Under the pieces are notes generated by a model, which was not told the origin of the DNA, ran no database searches, and saw nothing but the letters and a program-made list of their open reading frames with translations. A program made the translations under genes and the position numbers. From Takakia lepidozioides (taxonomy: Eukaryota > Streptophyta > Takakiopsida > Takakiales > Takakiaceae), in NCBI GenBank assembly GCA_030704615.1, contig CM060731.1, forward strand, positions 80,518,756-80,582,755: a stretch of 64,000 nucleotides of DNA, read 5' to 3'. Shown piece after piece: positions 1 to 9,993 of this stretch (positions are counted from its first letter, which is position 1; each line of letters begins with the position of its first letter).

Positions 1-1789
1 GAATTTCACTGAACCGGGGGTTCTCTAATGGCTATTTTTCATAATAACCTGACCTACGTGTTGGAATGAGAGGGGAGGGTAAGGGTAACTGCAGCTATCA
101 CATAATTGTGCATAAGGGTAGTTATCTAGGGTCAATCTGAAAATGACCTTCAATTATTGTGGGGTTGGATTTTTTGTCATACATGCACATTTTCTATTTA
201 GTTTGTCCATAACAACTTTTTGAATTCAGAACCGGGAGGGAACCGGGTCATCTCTTAGTTCCCTATATGGTTCTCTTCCCATATACCCAAGCACTCGATT
301 TGGAGGGTAATTGCATGAAAGAACCGATATAGGACATACCCATGATAATGTAACTCAAATATATACACCCTCCATCGTAAGTTTTGTAACTCTCCATATT
401 TTGAAAGACCCGCCCTGGAGGTTCTCTATTTACCTTTCACAAGATACAACCTACCCTGCACGTTCTACCCAAAACCAGAGAACCGCCCAACACTGGTTTG
501 GACGGTCGCACATGTTTTCCTTAGAAACAAATTACATGCGACCGCCGATATTGGCGGTCACAATTATTTTTTTAATTTTTAATTACGTGCGACTTCCAAT
601 ATTTGGCCGTTACAGCAGCATCCCTCGTCTACACTCCTTCCTATGACAGAAGGCATGATTTGTCCATGGACATAAGTTTGTCAAAACCAGATCTCAATCA
701 AGATTTAGAAGTACTCAACATTCCAGACTAATACGAAAACAAGTGTGGATTAGAGAGAACAGATAATGGTTAACCTTCATAAGTCACAAATACTTAGAGT
801 GTGGAGTTTGTTGATCTCACTCTTCCCAGGTTTTTCCCACTCCTTGTCCTTCAATCCGTGGGATTGCAGTAGACGGTGGGTTTACCTCCTCGTGAGTCGA
901 ACAACCATACTTTTGTGGTGTTGATGCGTAATAGCGAGAAATCCTCTCATTTGTAATCGGCAGTAGTGAGAAATTACCAAGTGGAGAGTGTCTTCTTCCA
1001 AAAATCCACATGCACAAGTTCCCCATTCTCTGATTAAGATGAAATCCAAGTGTGCAATGCGATCTCCTCGTTGTAAATGTAAGACCCGCTCTCTCAAGGT
1101 CCTAGCATGATAGACAATAAGGTCGGCTCTGTCCGTCTTCCCTCAATCGTTGATCCTTATTCAGAGGTTGTTGTTCATGTAGTTCAAGGATGCGCTATGA
1201 ACGAAGGTGCTCAATCTGTCGAAACACTTCATCAGGGATTAAAACAATCGGGTCTATAGCGACTCCCTCTAATATTTCCTCTTTCCAACGTGCCTCATAC
1301 TCCTTAAATGACGTGGGTCAGTATCTTCACACAAAAACAATGGTGAACCTTGGTGAATTGTGTGTCATTCACGTGCTGCAATGTAAGGAGATCGAGAAGT
1401 AGCGTAAAAACCAGTAGGACGTGGGGAATATCTCATATGGTTTTAAATTAGCATAAGCACCCGCGGGGATAAACACTGGTGCCCACACCAGAGATGGGCG
1501 GTGGAGAAGCCAAAGGAGACACAAATGTAGAAGAGGAATCAGCAGCAAGTACCTGCAAGACCATCGTAGCAAATGTGAAAGCACCGCACGTTGAAGCATG
1601 CGAAAGCATATGTGAAGAGAACAAAAACACCCAAGTTAGACTGCAAAGGTCAAGTGGATGCAAAGTAAGCATTGACATCAAACATAAATAATCAGCAGTA
1701 ACAAAACACTTATCAAATTTGTTGATGCAGGCGCCCAAACTCCAGCATTGCAGCTCCTCCATACCAGCACCTGCAAGAATGCAACCCTA
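1..1789. other. No gene recognised (left edge)
   Basis: Several short open frames exist on both strands, but none has a recognisable domain, a consistent splice chain or unusual length. Near 510-610 a short motif (GCGACCGCC...GGCGGTC) recurs in direct and inverted form, as in degenerate non-autonomous transposons, but no element boundary can be drawn. It lies downstream of the hAT transposase 3' end and may be the rest of that transposon. Confidence 0.5.
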
Positions 1790-2127
1790 GATCAAAACCA
1801 AATACATTCAAAGATGGAGACTGAGCCAAAACCCAGAAAAAAAATTAAAAAAAAAAAAAATTCTGAGTTTAGAAGCTTATCCTTACTTGTCGTCCTCAAA
1901 CAGTCTGCTTCCTCAATCAAGTCCTCATTCTCATCAACTAGTATGTCATCGTCTGCTTCAACTAGCTTATAATCAACACGGGCATCACATGGCCAGTTTT
2001 TGTAAACCATTACCAATTTGTCCAGATTATCTACTCGGGTAGACAACTTCGTCTAAGAGTAGTCATCACATTTGCCACGAAGGAAATTCTTTCCATCTCA
2101 ATCTGCGAACCAAGTATTCCAAGAATT
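1790..2127 (-). pseudogene. hAT transposase, C-terminal (dimerisation) fragment
   Basis: Read on the minus strand, this segment gives the hallmark hAT C-terminus: a region resembling GSQIEMERI, then a TTLRR stretch, NLDKLVMVYKNWP, and a strongly acidic end (DENEDLIEE). Frameshifts and stops are present (for example near 2,050). It continues without gap the reading from 13,893 upward once Element 1 (2,128-13,892) and one AATT are removed. It is therefore the tail of the gene whose body lies at 13,893-17,380. Family assignment rests on motif resemblance only. Confidence 0.75.
2124..2127. repeat. Target-site duplication AATT (left) of Element 1
   Basis: AATT stands immediately before the terminal TGTCAAG of Element 1 and again immediately after its last ACGACA (13,893-13,896). 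Removing the element and one copy rejoins the interrupted hAT transposase frame, which supports these ends independently. Confidence 0.85.
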
Positions 2128-2468
2128 TGTCAAGTTAAATAAGCACAGTGTGAAAACAGCTAGAATAAAACTAGTTATTTGTATTTAACACTTGGATTTA
2201 GGTCAAGTGTTAAATCAGGTGTCAAGTTTAGTTTGACACCTGGTCCGTCTTATCTTCACGAGAGCGGCAGTCGCGCGGCTCATCTTTCTCGAGTTGAGCC
2301 TGCGCGACCGAGCTCCTTCATCGCTTCAGATATGAGTGTGCTTATGATGGGAGTGTAGGTTGTTGTGGGGTGGAGTCCCCATAGCTTGGGGTGCCCCTGG
2401 CTCGACTACTATTTGAAAGAGTGATGATGGTTTTGGTTTTCCAAGTGTGTTCGTTGGTTTTTCTATCA
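2128..2468 (+). repeat. Element 1 repeat A1 (5' terminal repeat)
   Basis: 341 bp beginning TGTCAAGTTAAATAAG and ending TTCTATCA. It is repeated at 13,466-13,806 with one substitution that I found (TTTGAAAG versus TTTCAAAG). Unlike a normal 5' LTR it lacks the 85-bp B segment. It should contain the promoter and the start of the RNA if the element is transcribed from its left end, but no TATA box is obvious. Confidence 0.9.
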
Positions 2469-2693
2469 CTCGAGAAAGATGACTCTATCTAGTTTTCCAG
2501 TGCTAAGCTAGATATTATGTTTTTGTTTTTTAAGCACTATGATAATATAGCTTGGTCACAGGGATTAGAACAGGAGGCTTGAGATGTTGTTGCGATTTTC
2601 TGTCAACCTGTGGATACATCTAAGAGTGGGGTGTGTAGGCTGCGCTGCTGACTGCTTGGCTGGATGAGAGCCGTGCACCGCCGTAGGTAGGGA
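2469..2693 (+). other. Element 1 leader directly after A1, with a predicted stem
   Basis: A primer-binding site should lie right after A1 (from CTCGAGAAAG), but I do not recognise a match to a common tRNA 3' end. At about 2,499-2,553 two arms (AGTGCTAAGCTAGATATTAT and AAGCACTATGATAATATAGC) are nearly reverse complementary and could form a long hairpin, which might act in RNA packaging or priming. That role is a guess. Confidence 0.4.
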
Positions 2694-3060
2694 AGGCGTT
2701 AGCTGATCTGAAGAATCGAGCTGATTCTGCTGTCTGCACCAGCAAGAGAAATCTGGAGGATGGTACCGACCAGGCAGAGAATCTTGGCTCGACTATCCGA
2801 CAGCAGGCTAAGAATCTGAAAGAAACTGTCCTTGGCTCCACATCCGATGCCAAGAAGGGTACTGAGAGTAACGTTGGTAAGGCCAAAAACTCCACCGAAG
2901 GGTGCTAGCAAGGATTTCCGTTCCACCATATCAGACGCTGCGCAAACCAGTCAGGAGAAGACAAGTGAAGCTGCCAGCAACGTCCAAGACGTTGTTTCAA
3001 GAGGCACAGGAGGCCTTCAGAAGGGGAGAAGAAGGTGAAGGATTTGGTAGCAAAGATATG
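2694..3060 (+). pseudogene. LEA-like hydrophilic repeat protein fragment captured in the Element 1 leader
   Basis: The plus strand encodes about 120 residues rich in Lys, Glu, Ala, Thr and Ser and poor in hydrophobics, with recurring motifs such as QQAKNLKET, SDAKKGTES, GKAKNSTEG and TSQEKTSEAASN. This is the style of group 3 LEA proteins. The frame breaks once near 2,908 (a stop followed by a shift) and again near 3,025. It lies between A1 and gag, is absent from Element 2, and therefore looks like a host gene piece picked up by the element. The LEA assignment is by composition and motif style only. Confidence 0.45.
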
Positions 3061-3069
3061 AGCGCACAT

Positions 3070-4234
3070 CGTGAGGCATTACGCAGGCTGGTGGAGTGCA
3101 TGGGTTCTTCAAAACAAGTGCTCCAGGCCAGTTCCAAAAACAGAGCAATCCACGAAAGAAAAACCAGTGTCCATGCGAGATTCGTTCTTCTTCTGTGCAG
3201 TCAGTGAACCGAAGGTCTTCAGAAGCACGTCTTGGTCATCAAAAACACCTGCAGTGTCGTTCCAAGAAATGATGGTGTTGAACATACCATCTCCCCTGAA
3301 TGTGATAGATATTGCCGGGCAAATGACCGCTTGAAACTGCGCTTGAAAATCCAGCAGACAACGCTAGTGCATTGCTCTCCGAAGCAGGAACGTCGTCTGG
3401 TCAGATGTCTCCGCAATGTAGCTCAACCAGTTGTCGAAATCAGTATTGACAGGCTCGTCAGGGTAGGTGGAGTCGATCTCAGCGCAGGTGCTCCCCATCC
3501 ATGCCACGAAGGCCAGCAGAACCCACAGGCAGGGTCGCCCCGACATTTGTCTCCCATCGAACAACCTGGTAGAGGAAGACAGTCTTCAATGAAAGCCCCC
3601 CATGTGATCCCAGCATGAGGGTGAAGAGACAGATGTGCGAGTCGTGCTCGAAATTGTCAATCTTAGTGCGGAAAGTAGGGATTGGGCTGTTGTCAATTGG
3701 ATTTTTCGCCATGAAGATATCAATGTCATTTGCAGTTATCCATAAGGATTCCATATTGATGCCGTCATTTGCCGTGACAAGAAATGAAGGGGAGGGAAGT
3801 CGCCTGTAAATCATGGGAGTGATGCAGGTAGACTTGGGGTCAGCTTGAGAGAGGTTGAGTGGACAACCTTTGAGAGCAAGGGCTGGGAAGGGCTGAGCAG
3901 AACCAGGAGCTGGTAGGAGCTGACGGAGCAGCACCAGGAGCAGGCATCTCTGCTGCATGGCTTTGGAGATTGACGAGCATGCAAGCTGCTCATGCGCAAC
4001 CCTTTGATCAGGTCTTTGATCGGCCAAATCGGTCAACACCCCACACCACCTCCTTGTTCCTGCTTGCTCGCGCAGGCTTGGCCATCGCTGCCCTCGTCTG
4101 CGTCCGCCTTGCCTCTCTCTCTCCCTGGGCGATGGCGAACATGAAGCCCCGTGAGAGCAAAGACCCGGAGTCAGCATAGTCGGGGAACGGCCTCGGGAAC
4201 CCGTAGATAACCAGGGAACAGGGAACCTAGACAA
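3070..4234 (-). pseudogene. Unassigned minus-strand coding debris in the Element 1 leader
   Basis: Several overlapping minus-strand frames read like protein without matching a family I know: a signal-peptide-like stretch (CLWVLLAFVAWMGSTCAE, about 3,480-3,545), a stretch with ITANDIDIFMAKNPIDNSP near 3,700, and another with FRGDGMFNTIISWNDTAG near 3,270. They are in different frames, so this is either a decayed gene with lost introns or a set of captured exons. The antisense orientation relative to the retrotransposon argues against an element gene. Confidence 0.3.
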
Positions 4235-4523
4235 GTATTTTTTTTTTTAAAAAGAAAAAAAAGGGGGCCTTTTGATCTAATTTAAATGTTTAAAGAGCCT
4301 GGTTGGTCATATCTTTGTCAAATGAGCTCCGTTTGACTCAGTTTTTGAGGGGATAGCTGCAGAAAGGGGAAATCTACCTACCTAGACCTGGTTTCTGTTT
4401 TTGGGACTCTGCTAAAAATCTATGGAATTTTAGAGTGTGAGTGTGCCATAAAAGATCCACAATCCTGTCTCTAGAACCTGTGCTGGTCTATATGAGAGAC
4501 AAATCTGTGGATGTACTCCTTGC
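4235..4523 (+). other. Leader spacer upstream of the accessory ORF
   Basis: Includes a poly-T/poly-A patch (about 4,231-4,260) and no coding signal. A poly-A patch at the edge of the captured debris may mark a junction formed during reverse transcription, but no duplication could be seen. Confidence 0.3.
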
Positions 4524-5273
4524 ATGGCTGGGGGAAATGAGGACGTAATTGAAGGGCAAGTCTCTTCTCTTAGCCTGTGCACACAAGGGGACAGGATTTA
4601 TGTTTCCCAAGGAACTCAGACTGATTTGAGTGGAGAACAGTTGGACGAGTTGATTGCATACTGGGAGTCAGGCATTAACAGTAGACAACAAACTGCTGTA
4701 GTTGGCATTGAGGGCCTCAATATCGCCTTGGACAGTCAGAACTCGGTTGGAGCCAGCAGTTCTGCAGCTGTAGGTGAAATACCAAAGTGGGTGAAAGCTA
4801 GGCTTGGAACACAGCCAAAGACAGCCCCGGGGACCAAGGTGTTCAGCCACAAGGCTGTGGTGTACTGGAGCAGAGGAGCAGGAGCTACACAAGTTTGTGC
4901 AATCAGACATGGTTGCAGCCGGATACGCTCTACACAGGGCAACCACGAGCGGGGGTTCATCAGCAATGACATGTTTGTTGTGCGTGAAGGAGATGCAGTC
5001 ATTCGCAATGAGGACACCCGCAACCGTCTCAAAGCTTTCGAGTTGAGAGACTATCAGACCCTACCTTTGTTTTCTTTAGTGTTCAGTGAGCGGGAGATAG
5101 GGGAGTATTGCTTTGTCTCTACCTGGCAGAAAGAGGAGGAGGGTTGGTTAGAGCGAGCTACTGTAGCTTGGGACAAGGTTAGTGGCAGGTTTCTGGACAT
5201 AGATATACCTCCTACACCTTACCATCATGCAGAGCGAGGCACTTTGAGAGAAGTCTGGCAGTTGATAGCATAG
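4524..5273 (+). CDS. Intact 249-residue accessory ORF of Element 1, unknown function
   Basis: An ATG-initiated frame of 249 codons ending TAG lies in the leader between A1 and gag. I do not recognise the family. The N-terminal third is acidic and Ser/Gln-rich (SQGTQTDLSGEQLDELIAYW). The middle contains KWVKARLGTQPKT and a basic stretch. The C-terminal half has several aromatic and charged motifs (FELRDYQTLPLFSLVF, REVWQLIA) that look like a folded domain. No signal peptide or membrane segment is evident. It is uninterrupted while the downstream gag-pol frames are broken, and Element 2 has no counterpart at the same place. It could be an element-specific accessory protein or a captured host exon. 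Confidence 0.6.
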   Translation: MAGGNEDVIEGQVSSLSLCTQGDRIYVSQGTQTDLSGEQLDELIAYWESGINSRQQTAVVGIEGLNIALDSQNSVGASSSAAVGEIPKWVKARLGTQPKTAPGTKVFSHKAVVYWSRGAGATQVCAIRHGCSRIRSTQGNHERGFISNDMFVVREGDAVIRNEDTRNRLKAFELRDYQTLPLFSLVFSEREIGEYCFVSTWQKEEEGWLERATVAWDKVSGRFLDIDIPPTPYHHAERGTLREVWQLIA

Positions 5274-5339
5274 ATCAGGATTAGATCTTGCTTGGTCGGG
5301 CTTCTATTCTTCCCCTCCATCTCTGTACTATTTTCATTA

Positions 5340-5705
5340 CCTTGTACTTGTAGTTGCCAAAGCCTCTCTTGGTGGAGGCCAGTCAGTCCGGGGTTTTGGG
5401 CTGGGATATTCTGCAGGATCAGCATTGCAGCTGGATTTTGGTGTGGGGGTGTTGATGTTTTGATTTCTTGTGTTTGGATCCCCCCCAACACCTGCATGCT
5501 TGACTGTGCGCCATGTTGGTTTTGTGTGGGCGCTTGCTTTCATAGGGATTAGGCCGGATTTGATCACGGTCAATCCTAGAGTATGCTATCGGTGGTGAGG
5601 CTGGAGTGATGACCAGCAAGACCACCAGTGTTTCTTCTATGGTGAGGCTGGGTTGATGACCAGCCAACCATAGGAGTTCTTGCGGTGGATGCAGGTGCAG
5701 GTGCC
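5340..5705 (+). other. Conserved gag-proximal leader module, shared with Element 2
   Basis: About 350 bp upstream of gag are clearly homologous to 20,290-20,645 of Element 2, whereas the leaders farther upstream share nothing visible. The module has two internal repeats of GGTGAGGCTG...GATGACCAGC (about 5,592 and 5,640). No frame is conserved between the copies, so an RNA role such as packaging or translation control is more likely than coding. Confidence 0.55.
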
Positions 5706-5792
5706 CTGAGCCATTGGGATATGACCCTTAAAACTGCAACAGGTGCCCACCCGTGTCACTATTAGATTAGTATTAGAGCCTTATAGTGTCAC

Positions 5793-7393
5793 GTGGAGGA
5801 GGTGCACATTGTGAGTGTCATTACGGAGTTACCCAAGGGTGGTGAGGGGAGTACGGCTACAGGCAGTAACAGTGAGAGTGGGTTCACAAGACGAGGTATT
5901 CGGTTCAGACCACCTTCACCGCCACCCTCAATTACTGTAGAGTCAGACACAGACTCGGAGGCTTCATCAATAGGTGTGCACTTTCATTCGCCATTGTTGT
6001 GGGACGACATGGAGGAGATGTATGGAGCTACCAAGGGGCCTCGTAGGTACTCTGGAGCTGTGGGCACAATCGAGTTGGATGACTTTATCCAGAGTTCGAC
6101 AGCTGGTGTGATTTGCAGCAGATGCGCAATCCACAGCTATTCACCCCATTCATGGTGTGGAAGGGACTGTTCCAGCATTTGGAAGGCCCGCCTATGGACG
6201 ATTACCACGAGTTCAGGCGAGGACATGAAGCAGAGATTGAGGAGTGGAGGATGTATTGGTCACCTGACTACGTCTCCATTACTCGAGGCACGACGCGACC
6301 AGTAGCTGCATCGGTACCAATAGCTCCCACTGCCAGCACTAGTAGTGGAGCAGGTAGTGCTGGTACTTCTGCAGGTGGTACCAGTTCAAAAGGTGCTACT
6401 ACTCCTCCTGCCACAACTGCAACACATGTGCCTAGATTCAACCCGGTGGTGGAGTTCTTCCAGGAGTTGCGGAGGAACTACCAAGGTGTACGGACAGAGA
6501 AGCTGCGAAGTTTGCAAGACTTCCAGCGCAAACCCAGTGAGAGCCTGCGAGAGGCGTACACTCGTATGAGGCGCTTGATAAGTGTGACCCAAGGGGTTAC
6601 TGAAGCTCAGGCAATCCAGTTTTGGTATGGAATTCTGGACAAGGAGCTCAGGAGAAGGGTGCGAGATGCAACCCTGTTACAAGCAGCCCAACCCACATTA
6701 GCAGATGTGTTTTTGCTGGCTGAGCAGATTGAGCTCAACATGGTGGAGGAGCGAGTTGTTACAATTGGATTTGGCAAGGACATGCCTGTACGGGGCACAG
6801 CTGTCAGCCCACAAGCACAAGGGACTGCCCAACAGCGTGGTCAGGGGGGCAAGGTTGCCCAGCCCAAGTTCCATGGAGCTTACAGGGGACCTCAGGTGCA
6901 GAGGCCCGTGGCATCTTTTGCAGGCCAACAGCAACCAGGGGTGATATGTTGGACATGTGGAGGACCCCATGTCAAGAGAGATTGCCCAGAGAGTGGCAGA
7001 AGGCCGGCACAAGCACAGCCTGCACAGTTACAGTGTGGGCATTGTGGCAAGTATGGGCATGGAGATGCCCAGTGTTATGACTTGCATCCTGAGTTGCGCC
7101 CAGGCCAGTTCCAAGGGAACAATGGTGGCCGGGGGCGAGGTGGACCAGCCCAGAGAGGACGAGGTGGTCGGGCACGAGGTGCAGGCCAAGGGCAAGCTCA
7201 ACATGGCCAAGGACGCGGAGGTCAGGGCGTTGATCAAGGCATGGCCAACCGGCTTCAGCAGCTAGAGCAGAGGCTCGCTGCCATGGCTATAGCTCAGGCG
7301 GTACCGGCTCCCAGGCGGGATGGTCCACCTCCTGCTCCTGAGGGAGGAGATATGGGAGGCATGGGATTATGTGCGGAGCAGCACTACCATTAG
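5793..7393 (+). pseudogene. gag: Element 1 gag: capsid-like region plus two CCHC zinc knuckles (frameshifted)
   Basis: Gag packages the element RNA. The N-terminal part (5,793-6,090) is followed by a capsid-like region containing ELDDFIQ, LFTPFMVWKGLFQHLEG and FQRKPSESLREAYTRMRRL. Then come a CX2CX3HX4C knuckle (CWTCGGPHVKRDC, near 6,948), a canonical CX2CX4HX4C knuckle (CGHCGKYGHGDAQC, near 7,033) and an RG/GQ-rich tail. One base is missing near 6,091 compared with Element 2, so the two halves are in different frames, and another is missing near 7,367. No ATG is obvious at the start: the upstream frame opens at a GTG, and the first in-frame ATG is near 6,010. Translation may start upstream or after splicing. 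Confidence 0.85.
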
Positions 7394-7398
7394 AGTAG

Positions 7399-8433
7399 GT
7401 GGAGTCTGCTGCAGCTGTGACTCGAGGAGCAGCACGAGTTCCTGAGCCACGAGGTGCAGAGGTGGAATTGGATCCACAGCGTGGGGAGGCAAGCCGTCAG
7501 GCGAGGCTTCCTCAGTCATTCACATTGGCGGAGACTGTGTCGACGCCATCCATGGCACCTAGTTCTTGCCCGACTGTTACCGAGGCGGAGGTTACTATGC
7601 CATTGGGGAGAGCTACACGTGCAGCATTGACTCCTGCTGCCAAGGCTAGTGCGGCCGGTGTGTTATTGGGGGCAGCCACCTCTGTGTGTCAGGCCCCACT
7701 GTTCTCGGCAACGATGATTGCGACGCCGGGGGTGAGACCAGCTGCAGTGTTCAGATTAGCAGCAACACTCTGTGAGAGTGGGGAGGTCACTTCATCTTCT
7801 GCGGAGTTAGTGGAAGGTGTAGTGGCAGATGGATCCTCGGATTTGAGGGTCAAGACTGCCACGGCTGCGCCATGGCAAGTTGCAGCTGCCAGGTTGACGG
7901 AGCTGCCAGCTAGGCCAGCCATTGAGCGCGCCATGGTGACACCTGGAGTTGTCTTGTTAGACAACCAGGGAGGCATTTTCACTTTGAGTGGACCGGCAGG
8001 CAAGAAGTACCGGCCACTGCGGGTCTTGTTGGACTCAGGAGCTCAGCCACTGATGTTGGGCAGAGCTGCTATTGCAGGTTTGGGCCTCATGGAGGCGGAT
8101 ATGGAGCCTTGTCATTTCCAGATACAGACATCTCTGGGAGGATCAGAGCAGGCTCGCGGCATGACACGACATCAGTTGGCTATTAGACTGCAGCCGGATC
8201 ATCCTGTAGATGGCTCAGTGATGCGAGCCAAGGCCATTGTGACAGACGCGGTCTCTTACGATGTCCTCGTTGGTGGGGCAGTGTTATACCCCATGGGCTT
8301 CACCCTGGATTTCTGGGAGGAGTCAGCATCCTACAGGCCTGGATGGCAGTCAGGGGATGGTCGCCGTGCACAGCTCTCTGTGACATTCATTGGGGGTATT
8401 GCGCTGCCCAGCGGGGCAAGATGCCAACACTAG
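7399..8433 (+). pseudogene. pro: Element 1 retropepsin-type aspartic protease region
   Basis: The catalytic motif LLDSGAQPLMLG (about 8,027-8,062) is the D-S/T-G-A signature of Ty3/gypsy proteases, and a second conserved block with YDVLVGGAVLYPMG follows near 8,258-8,300. The roughly 180 residues before it are Ala/Thr/Val-rich and probably a linker. In Element 2 this region is in the same frame as gag, so gag and pro were one ORF ancestrally. Here a missing base near 7,367 separates them, and another near 8,403 takes the frame to an early stop. Confidence 0.85.
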
Positions 8434-9700
8434 CCGCCTTCACAGCTGCCGTTAGTTGGCCTGGAGAGTTGCTGGAAGGCAATGCCCATGCAGAGGATGT
8501 GCCACCTCCAGCAGAGCAGGATGACATGCATGGTATGGCGGAGTTGCCTGCCATGGTTGCTCACACTCCGTTGTGGGGTACGAGCAAGATTTGCAGCAGC
8601 TGCTGATGGACGGGTGCAACAAGCTTGGGAAGAAGCTTTTGTACCGTCAGGAGAGGAGGAGAGTGCGGTGATTGCACCAGGGCCACCTCAGTTGTTGCCA
8701 TTGGACACCACACCTCTTGTGTGGCAGCGGCCGGATGAAGGCATTTGCCTTCTGGACTTGTTTGGCGGGATCAGCACCGGATTGGCTGCTGTGCTACAGG
8801 CAGGTGTGCGGGTAGGCGTTACTGTATGTGGAGAGGGATGAGACTGCACGACGCGTCTCACTGCGCCATGTGGCTCAGTTGGTACAGCAGTATCCTGACT
8901 TGTTGCATGTGTCTGCAGTTCGTGGATACCACAAGCCTTGCCAGCAGACATTTCCTTGTGGGGCGCAAGATTTGGAGCAAGTTGGCTCCATTGATCTGAT
9001 AGTGGCAGGTTGGCCCTGCCAAGGGCATTCATCAGCCAGGCATGGCAATGGATTGCGAGACTCGAGGACGGGTCTGTTTTGGGAGATGGTGCGGATTTTG
9101 CGCTGCTTGCAGCTTCATCAAGCTGTATCTCAAGCATACATCTTGGAGAATGTACCACTGATGGGTGATTCTCGGGCCAGGGTGATGGCCAGTGTGCATC
9201 AAGTCTGGTCGTGGCTTGGGTCAGCAGTGTTTGCTGGATGCAGCTGCAGTGGGGTCACGGGCTCATCGTCCACGACTATGGTGGACTAACTTGATGCCAC
9301 CCGCACTGCTCAAGCGTGCATTTGATGGGGTGCAGCGGCCAGCACACCTCACCGTGGATGGCATTTTGGACACAGGAAGGCAGTCTCAACGTGTGAGACA
9401 CGATGACCGTTCGCCTTTGGCAGTGGTCAACAGGGTGGGTCAACCACGAGCAGCATTACCTACACTGCTCAGCTTCCCAGGATCCCATGCTTTTCGGGAT
9501 GGTGGACCTGGCCTCCTGTGGGATGCTCAGTTGCAGCAGTTAGTGGAGCCTAATGCCGACGAGCGAGAGCGGGCTATGGGGTTTTCCACTGGGACCACGG
9601 CGGTGCCTTCTCTTTCTGAGGCATCACGTCGTCAGGTGTTGGGGCAAGCAATGGATCTCAATTGCTTGACCTGGATTGTCAGCTTGGCTATGGCTGAGCA
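8434..9700 (+). pseudogene. Captured C5 cytosine DNA methyltransferase domain of Element 1 (several frameshifts)
   Basis: C5 methyltransferases transfer a methyl group from S-adenosylmethionine to cytosine in DNA. All the main motifs appear in order: motif I LLDLFGGISTGLAAVLQAG (8,752-8,808), a YVERDETARRV-like motif II (8,825-8,860), motif IV DLIVAGWPCQGHS with the catalytic Pro-Cys (about 8,995-9,033), ENVPLMGDSRARV for motif VI (9,147-9,185), RPRLWW for motif VIII (near 9,270), and a C-terminal block with ERAMGF and SRRQVLGQAMDLNCLTW (9,565-9,675). The RTGLFWE stretch after motif IV and the C-terminal block recall DNMT3/DRM-type enzymes. The frame changes near 8,590-8,602, 8,820 and 9,228. 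It lies between protease and RT, so it would have been released from the polyprotein. It could mark new copies or host chromatin; that is inference. Confidence 0.88.
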
Positions 9701-9993
9701 ACGTAGAGTGCGGAGTGCACTTCCCTTGACGGTCTCTCTGCCTACCGAGACGGTACAGGCAGCGAGTGGGGGCGAGCCGGTGAGGACCACGAGGTGTAGA
9801 CATCCATGGCACATGTGGGAGGTGCTCGAGGTTCAGAGGGAGTTGGCAGCGAAGGCAGCTGTGATGGATGAGGTTGGGGATTCTTCTCGGGATGAGGAGG
9901 TTCTCAATGATGAGATGATGGGGCAGGATGAGGCCTTGTCATTGACTGAGCAGGAAGGGGTACTGCTCAAGAGGTTGCAGCATAGCAACCACG

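Noticed and set aside
8823-9158. Minus-strand frames across the methyltransferase (for example 8,688-9,158 and 23,823-24,224)
   Set aside because: They are antisense shadows of the conserved plus-strand motifs and encode nothing recognisable.
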